From positions 15,324,501 to 15,388,500 of the forward strand of contig NW_026622841.1 of NCBI RefSeq assembly GCF_023065955.2: a stretch of DNA of 64,000 bases. The letters run 5' to 3'. The translations under genes were made by a program, and so were the position numbers. Below are positions 34,801-46,445 of this stretch, in pieces. The stretch comes from Ursus arctos (taxonomy: Eukaryota; Chordata; Mammalia; Carnivora; Ursidae). Below the pieces are notes generated by a model, which worked only from the letters and a program-made list of their open reading frames with translations, made no database searches and was not told where the DNA came from. How positions within the stretch are numbered: position 1 is the first letter of the stretch; each line of letters begins with the position of its first letter.

Positions 34801-35734
34801 AGAAAACAGAAACAAAGTGCGCAAACAACATGGGGTGGCAGAAACAAAACCTGCTCGATACCTAAGAAATTCTCGCCCTGGTTGTTCGGCACACTGTGGA
34901 TAGCTGGCAGAAAGTTCTTAGCCTCAGTAAATCTTTGTCACCTGTGGGTAGAGATAATGATCATTAAAATCTCCTTCAAAACCAATGTCACAAACTTATA
35001 ACAACTATTGAATATGAATGGACCCTCTCATCTCCTAGAGTTATGAAAATAAATATTTCAATACTTAAAGCAAATCTCCCAACACCCTTTGTGGGAATAG
35101 GCTACCAGTGCTGAAATACCACCACACTTGGAGACTAAAATGTGGATTCCGACACAGCAAAGCAAAGGCACAGAAGAAGAATAAGTCAAGCTCTGATAAA
35201 CTTCTATAATCACAGAATTTGGTAGACGTTGTTTTAATTCCAGCATGTACGTAAGTTGGTATTTTACCATTTTGCAATTTGGGGGTTGACATTACGATAG
35301 GGACTATAATTTTTCCAGCCTCTGTAAAGGTTTTAATCCAGTCCTGTATATGACGGTGCCAGCTGAGGACTGGGACTTCGTGAAGGCCCTGCCTGGAAGA
35401 GAAATAAGTAGTAATGAGTGTAGGAGAATGTGAAAGAAGAGATGGTCTAAAGACTGGCTCTAGAAAGTCCTTATGAGAAAGAGCTAGAACAGGATTCACA
35501 CCATGTCTCATAACCATTGGGTGAGGAAATCATGGGCTTCAAAGACAAGTGAATGAACCAGCTTTGTAACTAGAGCAGAGAAAGGAGTCTTCGCCTTGGT
35601 ACCGCGATGGTTAAAATCATGGTGGAGCAAAAGATGTTCTTTGTTAAGACAACAGTCCATGACCATCAGTTTGTAGTAATTTTGAAGTGAAACGTGATTT
35701 CCACAGATAACCTGTTCCCTCTGTAAAACTCATG
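34801..35734. other. Unique non-coding DNA
   Basis: A 150-codon antisense frame (35065-35517) has no recognisable domain, and I regard it as chance. No named repeat is recognised. Confidence 0.4.
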
Positions 35735-36080
35735 CAAACATCTACAGCTGGGAACACAAGAATGAATAAGGCTCTGTCCCCAAAGGGCATTCATCAGGTG
35801 AAGAAGACACCCCTATAAACATTTGATGGCTTTGGAGTCAGATGAGGGGACAAGAGCGCCATGAATGGAGGATTTCCTGACACCTGAATAGTGAGAGAGA
35901 CCATTACAGAGAAGAGGACACGCAAGCAGAGACTTCACAGAAGGAAGGAAGGTGGGTGGCTACCAGCCAATCATTCTAGAAGACAGGAGCAGAAAGTCAA
36001 AATCAAGGAAGCCTGAAATAGAAGATGAGGTTAGGAGAGTAGAGATGTTCTAGAAAAGAGGAGAGCACAGGGCCGCAAGG
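35735..36080 (+). mobile_element. Ancient LINE-like repeat fragment
   Basis: 'gctgggaacacaagaatgaa', 'atgaggggacaagagcgcca' and 'cattctagaagacaggagca' resemble the same old family as 6740, 28409 and 50015. Diverged. Confidence 0.4.
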
Positions 36081-36344
36081 GTTGTACCTCAGAATGTCCA
36101 TCAGTTCTGCACGTTCAGACTTTCTCCTGTGGGAACTAAGGAGACATGGATTTGAGCCTAAGCGTGACTGGTGAATAATATGTAGATGGACAACGCAGAA
36201 TTTAATTAAGAAAATGCTGCAAACCAGCTTCTGAGATTATTCTTGTCCTCTGTGCCAAAATAAAATGGGAGGCAGACGCATCTCTATTCAGGAATAATCC
36301 CCAAAACATAGCGGGGATTCTTTGAGTAAGGAAAAAAAACAACT

Positions 36345-36708
36345 AAGAATTTCCTTTTTTTCTATAAAAAGTAATACACATTCATTGTAAAAAAATCGAA
36401 TTACATAGGAAGTTAAAGTCCCGTTCATGTCCCCTAACATAATGTGGTACCTTGAGTTTCTTGTTTGTGGTTAGCTGGGTTTGTTATGATAGACACTACA
36501 GGAAGACACATTCTCTTACGTGTGCGTATTCTGATAAGCCTTACACTTCCTATATAAGAAGTTAAGCTGCTAGTCACAGTGGATGTGTGCAAGAAATTTT
36601 GCCGACTAGTGTAAAATTGCCCTCCAGAAAGGATGCAGCAATTTCCATTATCACCAACATTCCAGGAAAGTGTGTCGTCCTCCACACCTTTACCAACACT
36701 GAGGAGTA
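36345..36708. mobile_element. Old L1M-like fragment
   Basis: 'aaaagtaatacacattcatt' and 'gtaaaattgccctccagaaa' followed by 'tttaccaacactg' resemble an old L1M 3'-UTR region. Strand not certain. Confidence 0.4.
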
Positions 36709-36722
36709 GGCTTTTTTTTTTT

Positions 36723-36915
36723 AAAAAAAGATTTTATTTATTTATTCGACAGAGATAGAGACAGCCAGTGAGAGAGGGAACACAAGCAGGGGGAGTGGGA
36801 GAGAAAGAAGCAGGCTCATAGCGGAGGAGCCTGATGTGGGGCTCGATCCCATAACGCCGGGATCACGCCCTGAGCCGAAGGCAGATGCTTAACCACTGTG
36901 CCACCCAGGCGCCCC
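36723..36915 (-). mobile_element. Can-SINE, ursid-type
   Basis: Antisense full-length copy ending 'gtgccacccaggcgcccc'. The flanks share 'ggctttttttttttt' (36709-36722 and from 36916), a T-rich target-site duplication. Confidence 0.94.
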
Positions 36916-36939
36916 GGCTTTTTTTTTTTTTAATTCACA

Positions 36940-37268
36940 AAAACAAGTTCTTATTCTCTCATAAATGAAGCTAATCGCTCAGATCAGAACCTCATTCTGG
37001 CTGACTATAACAGTAAATTTCAGTACTAAGACCAAGAAACAGACTCTGAACTACAGAGAAAATACTGATGGTCATCAGAGGAAGGTGGGGCGGGGGATGG
37101 GGAAGATAGGATGGGATGAGGAGGGCACTTGTGATAAGCACCGGGCGATGTATGGAAGTGGTGAATCACTATATTGTACACCTGAAACTAATAAAACACC
37201 GTATGTTAACTATTCTGGAATTTTAAAAAGTAAATAAATAATAAAACGCGCATAACATAAAAAAATAA
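36940..37268 (+). mobile_element. Carnivore L1 3'-end fragment
   Basis: 'agactctgaactacagagaa', 'gcacttgtgataagcaccgg', 'gtgaatcactatattgtaca' and 'cacctgaaactaataaaaca' form the typical carnivore L1 3' end in sense. It ends in an A-rich tail near 37268. Confidence 0.85.
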
Positions 37269-37464
37269 ATGAATAAATTCTAGTACTAAGATTTTTCAGT
37301 GTATATAAATATGAATAAAGTATGCTCTCCATCTGGAACCCGCAGACTAGAAAGAGCCAAAGGGGAAAACCGAATACCTTCTAAGTAGGGGGAAATACAG
37401 TAAGTAACCTAATAGCATAAATAACTTGTCACTCAGAGCAAGAAACAATTTTTCCGGTCGTGGT

Positions 37465-37600
37465 GCTCAGGGAAGACTTCATGGAAGAGGCATCTTTTTT
37501 TCCCCTAAAAGCTAGCCAAGATTTTAATAAAGTGAGTGTTCAGAAGCTTCTAGGCATAGTGAACAGCATGAACTAAAGCATGGTCCAGGCTGGCCCAGGG
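37465..37600 (+). mobile_element. Ancient LINE-like repeat fragment (weak)
   Basis: 'ctcagggaagacttcatgga' and 'gaacagcatgaactaaagca' resemble the same old repeat family as 28409. Confidence 0.35.
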
Positions 37601-38565
37601 TGTGTGTGGGTAAGAGCAAGGAGTTTCTGGGGACTAGGGTAGATGACAGACTGACCTCGGGCTTCCTGCTGACAAGAAAACACTGGAAAATCAACCTGAT
37701 GTCTGACTTCCCCACTGGCCCTTCACCACTCACCCCAAATTACATCATTCATTTCTTTATCTTCACTGAAATTCATAGGCCTTTTAACACTAGTACTGCT
37801 TTTGTAAGGGCCTTAAAGAACATATTTTCTTTTTGTGCAACCATGACATAATTCGTGTCCATGGACAAACAGTGGAAAGACTATCTTATGGAGATCAGTT
37901 GTAAGGAAATAAAGCTATGTTTATGATTATATTCCAAGTATATTGAACAAATTTATTCAGTATATTATTCAATATATATTCAATGTGTTCTGAGTCTATA
38001 GTGCCCCCAGTATGAGCATGCATTGGTAAGCCAAGAAGCATATCAATCTTCATACCATATGTCAACATTGTTAGCTGAATAACTTATGATTGATCTTCTT
38101 TCTCCAGCTTCTGCCTACTTTCCTTGAATGTTTGTTGGGTTAAAAAGGAGACTTCCTTTCCAAAAAGAAAGATGTTTTCTACCAAGCCAAGAATTCTTTT
38201 TCAAGACATCTTTTGTGAAGATGCTAACTACAATTATATTGACCCATGCTGTTAGCACCATCCTATTGGTTCTATCTTGCAAAATCCACTTTTTTGAGGG
38301 AATAGCTTCCTTTTCTGACCTTTCCCTTCTTGGTTCTTGATAGTTGGGCTTGTCAGAGAAAACTTAATCCCGAGCCATGTATTGACTCTGGAAGAAATTG
38401 TGTCTCTTCTAATGTACTTAGGCAATTATTTCCCATTCGTTTAACAAATGGTTGTCTCAGCTCAGAAAATAGGGTAGCTTGAGAAATCGCAGCTGAAGAG
38501 CTATGTTGACTTTTTAAAATTTGCCATGCAGAAGAATTAATCCACAGGCTCCAAATCAAACTATC
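37601..38565. other. Unique non-coding DNA
   Basis: AT-rich sequence, including short direct and inverted 'ttcaatatat'-type motifs near 37965-37985. No exon is recognised. Confidence 0.4.
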
Positions 38566-38581
38566 AAAAGAGTAAGCTTCA

Positions 38582-38777
38582 GGGGCGCCTTGGTGGCACA
38601 GCGGTTGAGCGTCTGCCTTCGGCTCAGGGCGTGATCCCGGCGTTACGGGATCGAGGCCCACGTCAGGCTCCTCCACTATGAGCCTGCTTCTTCCTCTCCC
38701 ACTCCCCCTGCTTGTGTTCCCTCTCTCGCTGGCTGTCTCTATCTCTGTCAAATAAATAAATAAAATCTAAAAAAAAA
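38582..38777 (+). mobile_element. Can-SINE, ursid-type, young
   Basis: Full-length copy with an A-tail and an exact 16-bp target-site duplication, 'aaaagagtaagcttca', at 38566-38581 and 38778-38793. The perfect duplication and low divergence suggest a recent insertion. The 132-codon antisense frame (38353-38751) is mostly SINE antisense. Confidence 0.97.
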
Positions 38778-38793
38778 AAAAGAGTAAGCTTCA

Positions 38794-39595
38794 AAATCTA
38801 TTAGCAATAGCTCATAAATTAACTCAAGTCCTTTAAAGCAAAGCAGGTGAATACAGTTCCTTCAGCTTCCCCATGGTTCACCTACGCGTGCTTTTCATGT
38901 CAACACTCTAGCAAATAAACACCCACATCCCCAGTGACTGGATAAAAACTAGCATCCTATCCCTCTCCACTCCCCTTCAGCCCATATCACAATTTTGTGA
39001 TCTCCACCCTATCTTGGCAATATCTTCTTTCTCTAATTACTGGTGGAAACAGATGTTTTTCCTCCCAAGTGACAACAAAAGTAATGTTGTCACAAGGAAC
39101 CCAAAGGAATCAAGGAGCAAGTCATTCACAGAAGCTCTGGTCATTGCAGTTTTCCACACTCCCAAGTCTCGCCCCTAGAACCAAAGCAGGACCTTTGCTT
39201 CGCTTCCTGCAGGAAACTCACTTCCAAGAAAGAGAAAAAGGAAGAGTCAGAGGGTTACATGCCCACTTTCTGGTCCCAAACTCATCAATCAAATAACAGA
39301 GAGAGGCCAGGAGGGGAAAGTAACTGACATCCCAACACTTGGAAAGAAACATCAGAAATGGAGCAAAAATGTTCCACACTCACCAATATGTTTCTGAATA
39401 TTTATTTTCTTAATCACTTTCTTCATCTCTCCTGCCTCATGGACATACCTCCATGTCTTGTCTTTTTGTACCTGTTCATCTTATCTACCCCGATCTAGAC
39501 TTGACCGAGTTCAAATCAGCAAACACGCCATGGGAGAGATGAGATACTTCACTGAGTAATAATTCACTCATTAAATGTGCATCTAATACTTAATA
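38794..39595. other. Unique non-coding DNA
   Basis: A 99-codon frame (38997-39296) has no recognisable similarity. No named repeat is recognised. Confidence 0.4.
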
Positions 39596-39725
39596 ATAAT
39601 AATAGCAATAATAATACCTATAATTGATTTAGTGCGTACGCTGCACTAAGATTGCAAATTGCTCTACATGAATTATCTCACTGAATCCTGACAATTTCTA
39701 TTTACAGTTGAGGTTGAAATTTTCT
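39596..39725 (-). mobile_element. MIR fragment, antisense
   Basis: After a short (AAT)n run, 'acatgaattatctcactgaa' followed by 'tcctgacaatttctatttac' matches the antisense MIR core. Confidence 0.55.
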
Positions 39726-39912
39726 GATTCCAAAACGCTTAGTTAGCTCTGTCCTAGTTGTAATTCGTTGGTTGCAAGCAAGAGAAAGTAACTTTGAATA
39801 CCTCAAGGAGAAAAAGAATTATTTTAAGGGTATGGGGAAGTTCACAGAATTGGAGGAAACACCAAACAACCAGCAATAACAGCAGAGGCATCGCCGTGGT
39901 GGCAAGAGCTGG
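39726..39912. other. Unique non-coding DNA
   Basis: Nothing recognisable before the minisatellite. Confidence 0.4.
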
Positions 39913-39999
39913 TGCAATGAGGGGAGTGAGTACTTCCTGGGTGCAATGAGGGGAGTGAGTACTTTCTGGGTGCAATGAGGGGAGTGAGTACTTTCTGGG
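39913..39999 (+). repeat. Minisatellite, 3 x 29 bp
   Basis: Units at 39913-39941, 39942-39970 and 39971-39999. Each begins 'tgcaatgaggggagtgag' and ends 'tacttyctggg'. Units 2 and 3 are identical and unit 1 differs by one base. The antisense frames that read repeated 'STHSPHC' peptides are produced by this array. Confidence 0.95.
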
Positions 40000-40636
40000 C
40001 ACGGGGTTGTCTTCTGGGGTGATGAGGAAGCTGTGAAGCTGGAGAGTGGTGGTGGTTGCATGACCTCATGAGCCCGCTGAGTTGCACACTTTAAGATGGT
40101 CACCTGCACGTTTTGTGAATTTCACCTCAAACTTTAAAGAAGAACTGGTGGACAGCTGCCTCTCCCAGGTGCTGCCTCTGTGACCAATCACCACCGACAA
40201 ATTTCAGGGCTGTTTTTTTTCTCTCTGAAATGCAGGGAACGAGTGTATGATTGCCCTAGCTTGGGTCATGCAGTCACACCTGCAGCACCATGTATAACAA
40301 TCCTGCCGGATTATATCTACTTCTGGCCATAGTAATTCCCATAAATAAATATCAGGGTGCTATTGGAGAAAAGGGAAAATAGATATTGAAGGACAAAGCA
40401 AAAACAAAGTTTATTTCTAATGGCTCTCAATCACTATGATATATTTTCCTCTTTATTTCCCAGGAATTGGACTAGGCCCTGGGAATCATGAATAAACAAA
40501 ATGCAATCATCATTCTCAATGTTAGCAACAGATCTTGAAGCAAAATGAACCTACCTAAAGGCAGGAAATGAGTAATGTTGAAAGTGAGTAACAGCTGAAA
40601 TGAAATGTAAGAGAAGGTACTAGTTTCCTTTTTATT
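40000..40636. other. Unique non-coding DNA
   Basis: No exon or named repeat is recognised. Confidence 0.4.
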
Positions 40637-40653
40637 AGTGACTGAACTGTTTT

Positions 40654-40789
40654 GTTTGTTTGTTTGTTAAAGTAGGCTCCACACCCAGCACAGAACCCCA
40701 TGTGGGGCTTGCACTCATAATTCTCAGATCAAGATCTGAGCTGAGATCAAGAGGCAGACACTTAACAAACAGAGCCACCCAGGCACCCC
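40654..40789 (-). mobile_element. Can-SINE, older short subfamily, antisense
   Basis: 'aagtaggctccacacccagc', 'tgtggggcttgcactcataa' and 'agccacccaggcacccc'. Target-site duplication 'agtgactgaactgtttt' (40637-40653) and 'agtgaatgaactgtttt' (40790-40806), one mismatch. Confidence 0.93.
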
Positions 40790-40867
40790 AGTGAATGAAC
40801 TGTTTTAATCATTCTACCCGGGAAGTTTTCACCCATAAAATTCGGAAATAAAATTGTAGCACTTTCT

Positions 40868-40980
40868 GGGGTGCCTGGCTGGCTCAGTCAGTAGAGTAGG
40901 CGACTCTTGATCTCAGGGTTGTGAGTTTGAGCCCCATGTTGGGTGTAGAGATGACTTAAAGATAAAATCTTAAAAAAAAA
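40868..40980 (+). mobile_element. Can-SINE, older short subfamily
   Basis: 'ggggtgcctggctggctcag', 'cgactcttgatctcagggtt', 'gagccccatgttgggtgtag' and an A-tail. The flanks share 'aaattgtagcactttct' and a close match beginning near 40980. It lies 78 bp from the antisense SINE at 40654, making an inverted pair. Confidence 0.93.
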
Positions 40981-43900
40981 AATCTTAGCACTTCCTTAAA
41001 GTGGACAGAAATGAAATGAAGAAAGGGCAGAAAAGGTGGCATCCCTAAGGCAGGAAACCAGGACTTTGAAAACAGTCTAGTTGAGGCCACACACTTAGAA
41101 ATGACAAGTAGAATGTTGGAGTCTTAGCGTGAAGCTGACCTCAGAGAGGAAAGCCAAGCGAGTGTAGGTCTCTAGTACAATGTCAAAGGATCACGCTGCC
41201 TGCTACTGAGACCACAGAGGCACTGGTTTGACTCAGCCTAAGTATAAACTCGGAGCCATGATTCACTAAGTAAGAATTATCCGTAGAAACTAACAAGAAA
41301 CACGTTTCGAATCCTAGACAGAGATTCATGGATTTCAGACTGTCCTTAATGGTAAGACATAGGTAGAGAAAGGAGATAATTAAGTACCGGGCAGGGTGAC
41401 CTGATGCCCATGTAATGACTCTTTTAGACATTTGGGCAAAAAAGCCTTCCACATCCAGGATAGGCCACCAAGTCCCCAATTTGATAAAGTACAATGCAGC
41501 TTAGGGACAGAGGGTACCACCCAGGAGTCCATACCTCCATGTTTGTCTTACAGAAATGAGAATTCCTTATACCCACCCTGCCAGCAAGGCCAATCTAAAT
41601 GTTCTGTGGACTCCATGGGCCTCAGTTACCCCAACTTTAAAATGAGGAGAGTAGGGGAATCTGAGAGGGTCCAATAAATAGCATTCATCTTCAGTATCCA
41701 GGTGCTGAAAAAATTGAGAAACAAAATAAAGGAGTGACAGGTAAAAGATCAAAATGTCATCTTTATTATCCGGAAGGTTAAGCTGGGGGACCTAGCCTAT
41801 GGTAAGAACAGAATGGGACAGGACTAGACAGACTTTCCTGTCACAGGTAACATTAGTGGGAAGTTTGGCAGGCCTCCCCTGCTGCAGAAGAGCTGAATTC
41901 TAGGGAAGCTTGGAAGAGATTCTCTCTCTGAGCAGTGAGATCCCACAGTAAGAAGGCATGGCTACCAATGGCTACCATGGCTATCACATTAAGGTGATCA
42001 AATGACACCATTTATTGAATCAATTTTAAAACATACAGCAAGAAGCAGAGGAAAGAGACCAGATACAATATTGTGTAGTTGAGAGGACCACTCTATGTCC
42101 TGGGTTATGCACTGTTCTCGTGTCTTCTTTCTCTGTGCTGGATCAGCTTTCCCCGCTGCTGGTATGGTTACAAATTTGAGATTGAGCAAAGGGACCCAAC
42201 AGGTGGATGGCCCCGGGAGCCAGCACACACTTGCTCTATTGGAGAAAGCAGAGGCAAGTTTGCCCTCCCACACTTGTAGCTGTCAATGACCTGCTGCTTC
42301 TCCTGACTTATTTCTGAATTTCTGCATCAGCATCTACTTGGGGCCAAAGTTGGTGTCACCAACGGGTGGCTGATTCAGGGATGATACTGCTGTCAGTATG
42401 AATGCGGCATGATCTGTGTTTTATTAATATTTAATGTTCACTCAATCCTTCCATCCCTTTCCTGTCCAGAAGCAGCTCTCATCTGCTCCATCCTTCTTTA
42501 TCTATGTCCAACCCACGCATGTTCCACTGAGTTCATTTGGCTTAAATGTGTCATACAGGTTAGTGACTTCCACTGTTTGTACCTACCACAGCCTGGGAGT
42601 TTCATTTGTTTTTCCCATTTGCTTTTCCTGCTTCCCATACAGCAGAACTGAATATTCTCAAATGTGACAGAAAACATATAAAATATAACCCCAATTATTC
42701 TTCCAAATGTACTAATCAAGTAAATGTTCCTGGAATGAGTAAAGAGAACCCAGGAGTTATATTAATTGAGTTCCCTTGACATAAAAGGAAAGATTAAGGG
42801 GTTAGGAGAAGTGTTGCCGTTAAAGATGGGTTTGGATTAAAGGATCCCTAGATTCTCTCGATGATGATGTTGTAGGTACATGTAAGATACAATTCAGTTT
42901 GTACAGTGGGATAAAAATATATCTCGTAAATCTAGCAGTGAATATAACTGCTGTTTGTTCGGGTTTGCTAAATTTTCAAAAGAATAAAAAAAAGATTAAA
43001 CGAAGGAATTCTAGAAACCATTGGCTCCATCTCTATTTATCAACATGAGTGGCTGTTGTCTTCTCCATAACTAAGACATTTCTGGAATCACATATTCATC
43101 AAACACTGTAAGGTTCTCCACTGTTTCAGAAATACTTTAATTCTATAGTTAAAAAATCAAATTGCCCTTTTAATGACCCTTGGACTAACGTTAAATAGTT
43201 TCATTTGCTGGTGGATATTTTGAGAAATGTATAATACCATATGGATTATGTGGTTGCCTTTTTTATGATATTATTTTGAAAGTTTGATCGACTATTTCAA
43301 TAAGTATGTAATTATTAAATACCAAAGTATGTAATACCTTGTGCTTCTTAAGTGCTTGTACTTCTAAATCTTTGCTTATCATTTAATTATGTCTGGATAT
43401 AATTAAACAGTTATACTACAGCCATATCACCATCACCAAACATACTCTTTGAAATTATCAAACGAAGCCCCTAGACTTTATCTGCTGATATAAACTTCCT
43501 ATTTTATTTCTTTCTCAGCTTACCAGAAGATAGAAGAAAATGATAGCTTTTGAGAAAAGCACAAATGAAATTCAGGTCTGGGCAGAGCATGGGATTTCAT
43601 GTCTGTTTTTTACCAGATTTCAGATCATTTTGCTTAGCACTTTCTAACTGACATGTCAGCAAGCTGCCTACACTCCCCAAGTGTGCCTACTCCAGAATGC
43701 CTCGCTCTTCCAACTTTTGTCTTCTTTCCTCTTCCTTTCCCAGATGAACTTGCCTCGTGTCCGTTCTTTTGGGCTTCTGATAAGGGACTGTATAATGAGA
43801 TGAACTAATTCAGTTCTGTAGTTGAATGTTAATTCAAGCCAAGGCATTGAAGCTGATGACAGTGCAATGTTTCTCATTTCTCGCTCCTGAGATTGTATTT

Positions 43901-44167
43901 TGACATTGACCCTTGTGGATAAATCAACGGAATGAGTAATGCCAAGAATAAAGTATGCTGCAGGAGACAGTACTGAGTTTTTTACGGTAAAATGGCTTTT
44001 GACATGACTTATGTCAAAAATTGGTGGTAGACCCTTGCTCTGCCTCTGAATGGGGCACAGCTCAAGAGCCCAGACCTGAGAAGCAGCTGACAAGGCCTCT
44101 AATCCCGAAAGAGAGGTGCCCTTGGTCCACTTGCTTAACCAGGCCAAGTTTAATGGCTTTTTGTTGG

Positions 44168-44168
<1 letters not shown>
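40981..44168. other. Unique non-coding DNA
   Basis: About 3.2 kb with no exon chain. A weak sense MIR core ('gggcctcagttaccccaact') lies at about 41610-41660. The 182-codon antisense frame (43668-44216) starts inside the TG/CA microsatellite and has no recognisable domain. Confidence 0.4.

Positions 44169-44208
<40 letters not shown>
44169..44208 (+). repeat. (TG)20 microsatellite
   Basis: Forty uninterrupted nucleotides of TG. It supplies the start of the longest open frame in the window on the opposite strand. Confidence 0.97.
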
Positions 44209-44211
<3 letters not shown>

Positions 44212-45323
44212 ATCACTCAATTTATTGTCCTCAGATGGTTCCCCTACCTGGATCAGTCATCAAAAGCCGAGACCAGACAAAAGAGCCCAGATCCATGGAA
44301 AGAGCTACAAAAACAACTTAGAACAGTGTCATCTCTGTTTACTCCTTTTTATAACGAGAATAACGATGCTTTTCATACTTCACACTGTCGTTACGGAGAG
44401 AAAATAACAAAATGTTTTTTAATCCAAAATACCATATAAGACATGCAAGAAATTACTGATTTTCTCTTAAATCAGATCTTGCTATTAAAGCTGCTACTAA
44501 CAAGCAAAATATATGGATAAAACCCTGCACTTAAACTAAGCTTTAAAAAGAATTAAATTACTCTCACTTTGGAAGCATCCTAGTGGAAAATAATTAGTCC
44601 CTCTACTGGATTTATGCTTATTTGAGATTGTACAATTTTGGCTTCGCTTTTACACCGCTCGAGCATTTGACATACTGAAAATCTGTTCTATTCTTCCTTT
44701 AGGGCAGCTTTATTCTAAAACACAAAATCCCTGAATTTCTCGTATGCCTATTCATTAGATTTATTCCATTATATCCAACTTTCCGTAACTAAGTCTGTGT
44801 TTCTATATTCCACATATTGCCATTTGCCCCAATAGTATGTGCGTTTATGTTTAACGTTATACACTAACCAGATGCTTAGTCTTACGGCCTTCTGGATCGT
44901 TTCTGAAGATAACACTCAATCATCTGTTCATTACACCACATCTCAGAAACTATTCAAAAGTCACCATAATGTTTCTCTATAGGAATAATATATGTTGAAT
45001 GATTAAGACATTACCTTACTTTTTTATGAATATACTTATTTTTAATGACATAAACATAGTCAACCTTAAAGGGGAGATAATGAATCTTTCTCTTGCAACG
45101 GGTCACTAAAATGTGGCTGATATCAGAAAAAAAAAAAGGTCTATTTAAGACCACACATTCCTGCAACACATCATTTTAAAACTTTCTGTAAGTGCTTGGC
45201 AGGTCGGCTGACACTGACTAGGGCGTAACAGGAAAACACTCAGATTTACTTCTGCCATAGAAACGAATATATAGGATTCCGTATGCTAGATGTAGGATCG
45301 GTTAGAATATCAGAACAAAAAGT
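44209..45323. other. Unique AT-rich non-coding DNA
   Basis: No exon or named repeat is recognised. The 107-codon frame (44116-44439) begins before the TG repeat and shows no family motif. Confidence 0.4.
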
Positions 45324-45339
45324 GAACTTCCATTCTTCT

Positions 45340-45536
45340 TCTTTTTTTTTTTTTAAGATTTTATTTATTTATGTGACAGAGAGACAGCCAGCGAGAGAGG
45401 GAGCACAGCAGGGGAGTGGGAGAGGAAGAAGCAGGCTCCCAGCGGAGGACCCCGATGTGGGACTCGATCCCGGAACACCGGGATCACGCCCTGAGCCGAA
45501 GGCAGACGCTTAACGACTGCACTACCCAGGCGCCCC
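45340..45536 (-). mobile_element. Can-SINE, ursid-type, young
   Basis: Antisense full-length copy with T-tract and 'ctacccaggcgcccc' end. Exact 16-bp target-site duplication 'gaacttccattcttct' at 45324-45339 and 45537-45552. Confidence 0.97.
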
Positions 45537-45552
45537 GAACTTCCATTCTTCT

Positions 45553-46289
45553 AAACCAAAAGTCCCAAAGCGAGTGCAAATGCTAAAGCCTCCAGAACAA
45601 GAAGCTCGTATATGTTTTATGATTAACAACTGGTATAAGGTCTGCTTCTGAAAATGATCGCTTGCTTGCTCGTCTGCCACCTACAGACTGACTGCCCTCG
45701 AACTTTGTCATGGCTTTGTGATCCCATCTGTTCTCTCTCCCCACCAAATTCTCTTGGGTTCTTCTTTCTCCAGGTTCTGCTTGGATCATTAAGCCTTGCT
45801 CCACAACAGCATCGTTAGGTCAGACTTGCCACAGCATTTGGGGTAAGCTTGGTTTGGAGTGACCGCAACCCAATCTGGCTACGGAAAGGTGAGACGTGCT
45901 CCCTGTGATGTTGTCATCACATAAGGAATGCAGAGGAGGAACTGCGGAGAGAGAACCTTCTCTTTAATTTCCGTTTCCACTTAGAGCAAATAGCCACCCC
46001 TGATTCATTCAGTGAAATTGAGGAAGAAACCCAAGTGCCAACACAACTAAGCCATAATCTTAGTCACCACTGGCCTCTTTCTTGTCCGTATATTAGATAG
46101 AATCACCCTCTTCAGCTGAGAAGTTTGGTCAAGGGCAGGCCAGGAGAGCCAGGGTCAGAAGCTGGAAATGGATGAAGAGAATGACCATATCCAGAGTGAA
46201 CAGATGGGCCGGGGTCAGAAAGCAAATGGGCGGGTCTAGGCTGACGACCAGATCCTAGACCAAGTAGGCCTCACCAGTGGGATGCAGTC
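45553..46289. other. Unique non-coding DNA
   Basis: No exon or named repeat is recognised. Confidence 0.4.
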
Positions 46290-46445
46290 ACACCCTAGCC
46301 TAGTGGATTTTGAAGGCACGCAGACCTGAATTTGAATCCAGTGTGTGAGCACAATTAACTAAGCCAAAACTCCATTTCCTCATCTTTAAAATGTAGAAGG
46401 TATTACCTGTATTAAAGGGATATTATAAGTTAATTCTATAATGTC
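46290..46445 (+). mobile_element. MIR SINE
   Basis: 'gcagacctgaatttgaatcc', 'ccatttcctcatctttaaaa' and 'gatattataagttaattcta' match the MIR core and 3' part in order. Confidence 0.6.

Noticed and set aside
35065..35517. 150-codon antisense frame
   Set aside because: No recognisable domain, and the low-complexity Ser/Leu/Phe-rich translation is typical of AT-rich non-coding DNA. I could not test conservation.
5219..40000. CRISPR-like direct repeats (26-, 29- and 58-bp units)
   Set aside because: The units are directly tandem without spacers, and the genome is mammalian. They are minisatellites and a simple duplication.
39754..40109. Repetitive peptide frames reading 'STHSPHC' repeats
   Set aside because: Produced by the 3 x 29-bp minisatellite at 39913-39999, which is not a multiple of three and so repeats the motif across frames.
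43668..44216. Longest open frame in the window, 182 codons on the minus strand
   Set aside because: It starts within a TG/CA microsatellite (His-Thr run), has no recognisable domain, and no splice or promoter context supports it.
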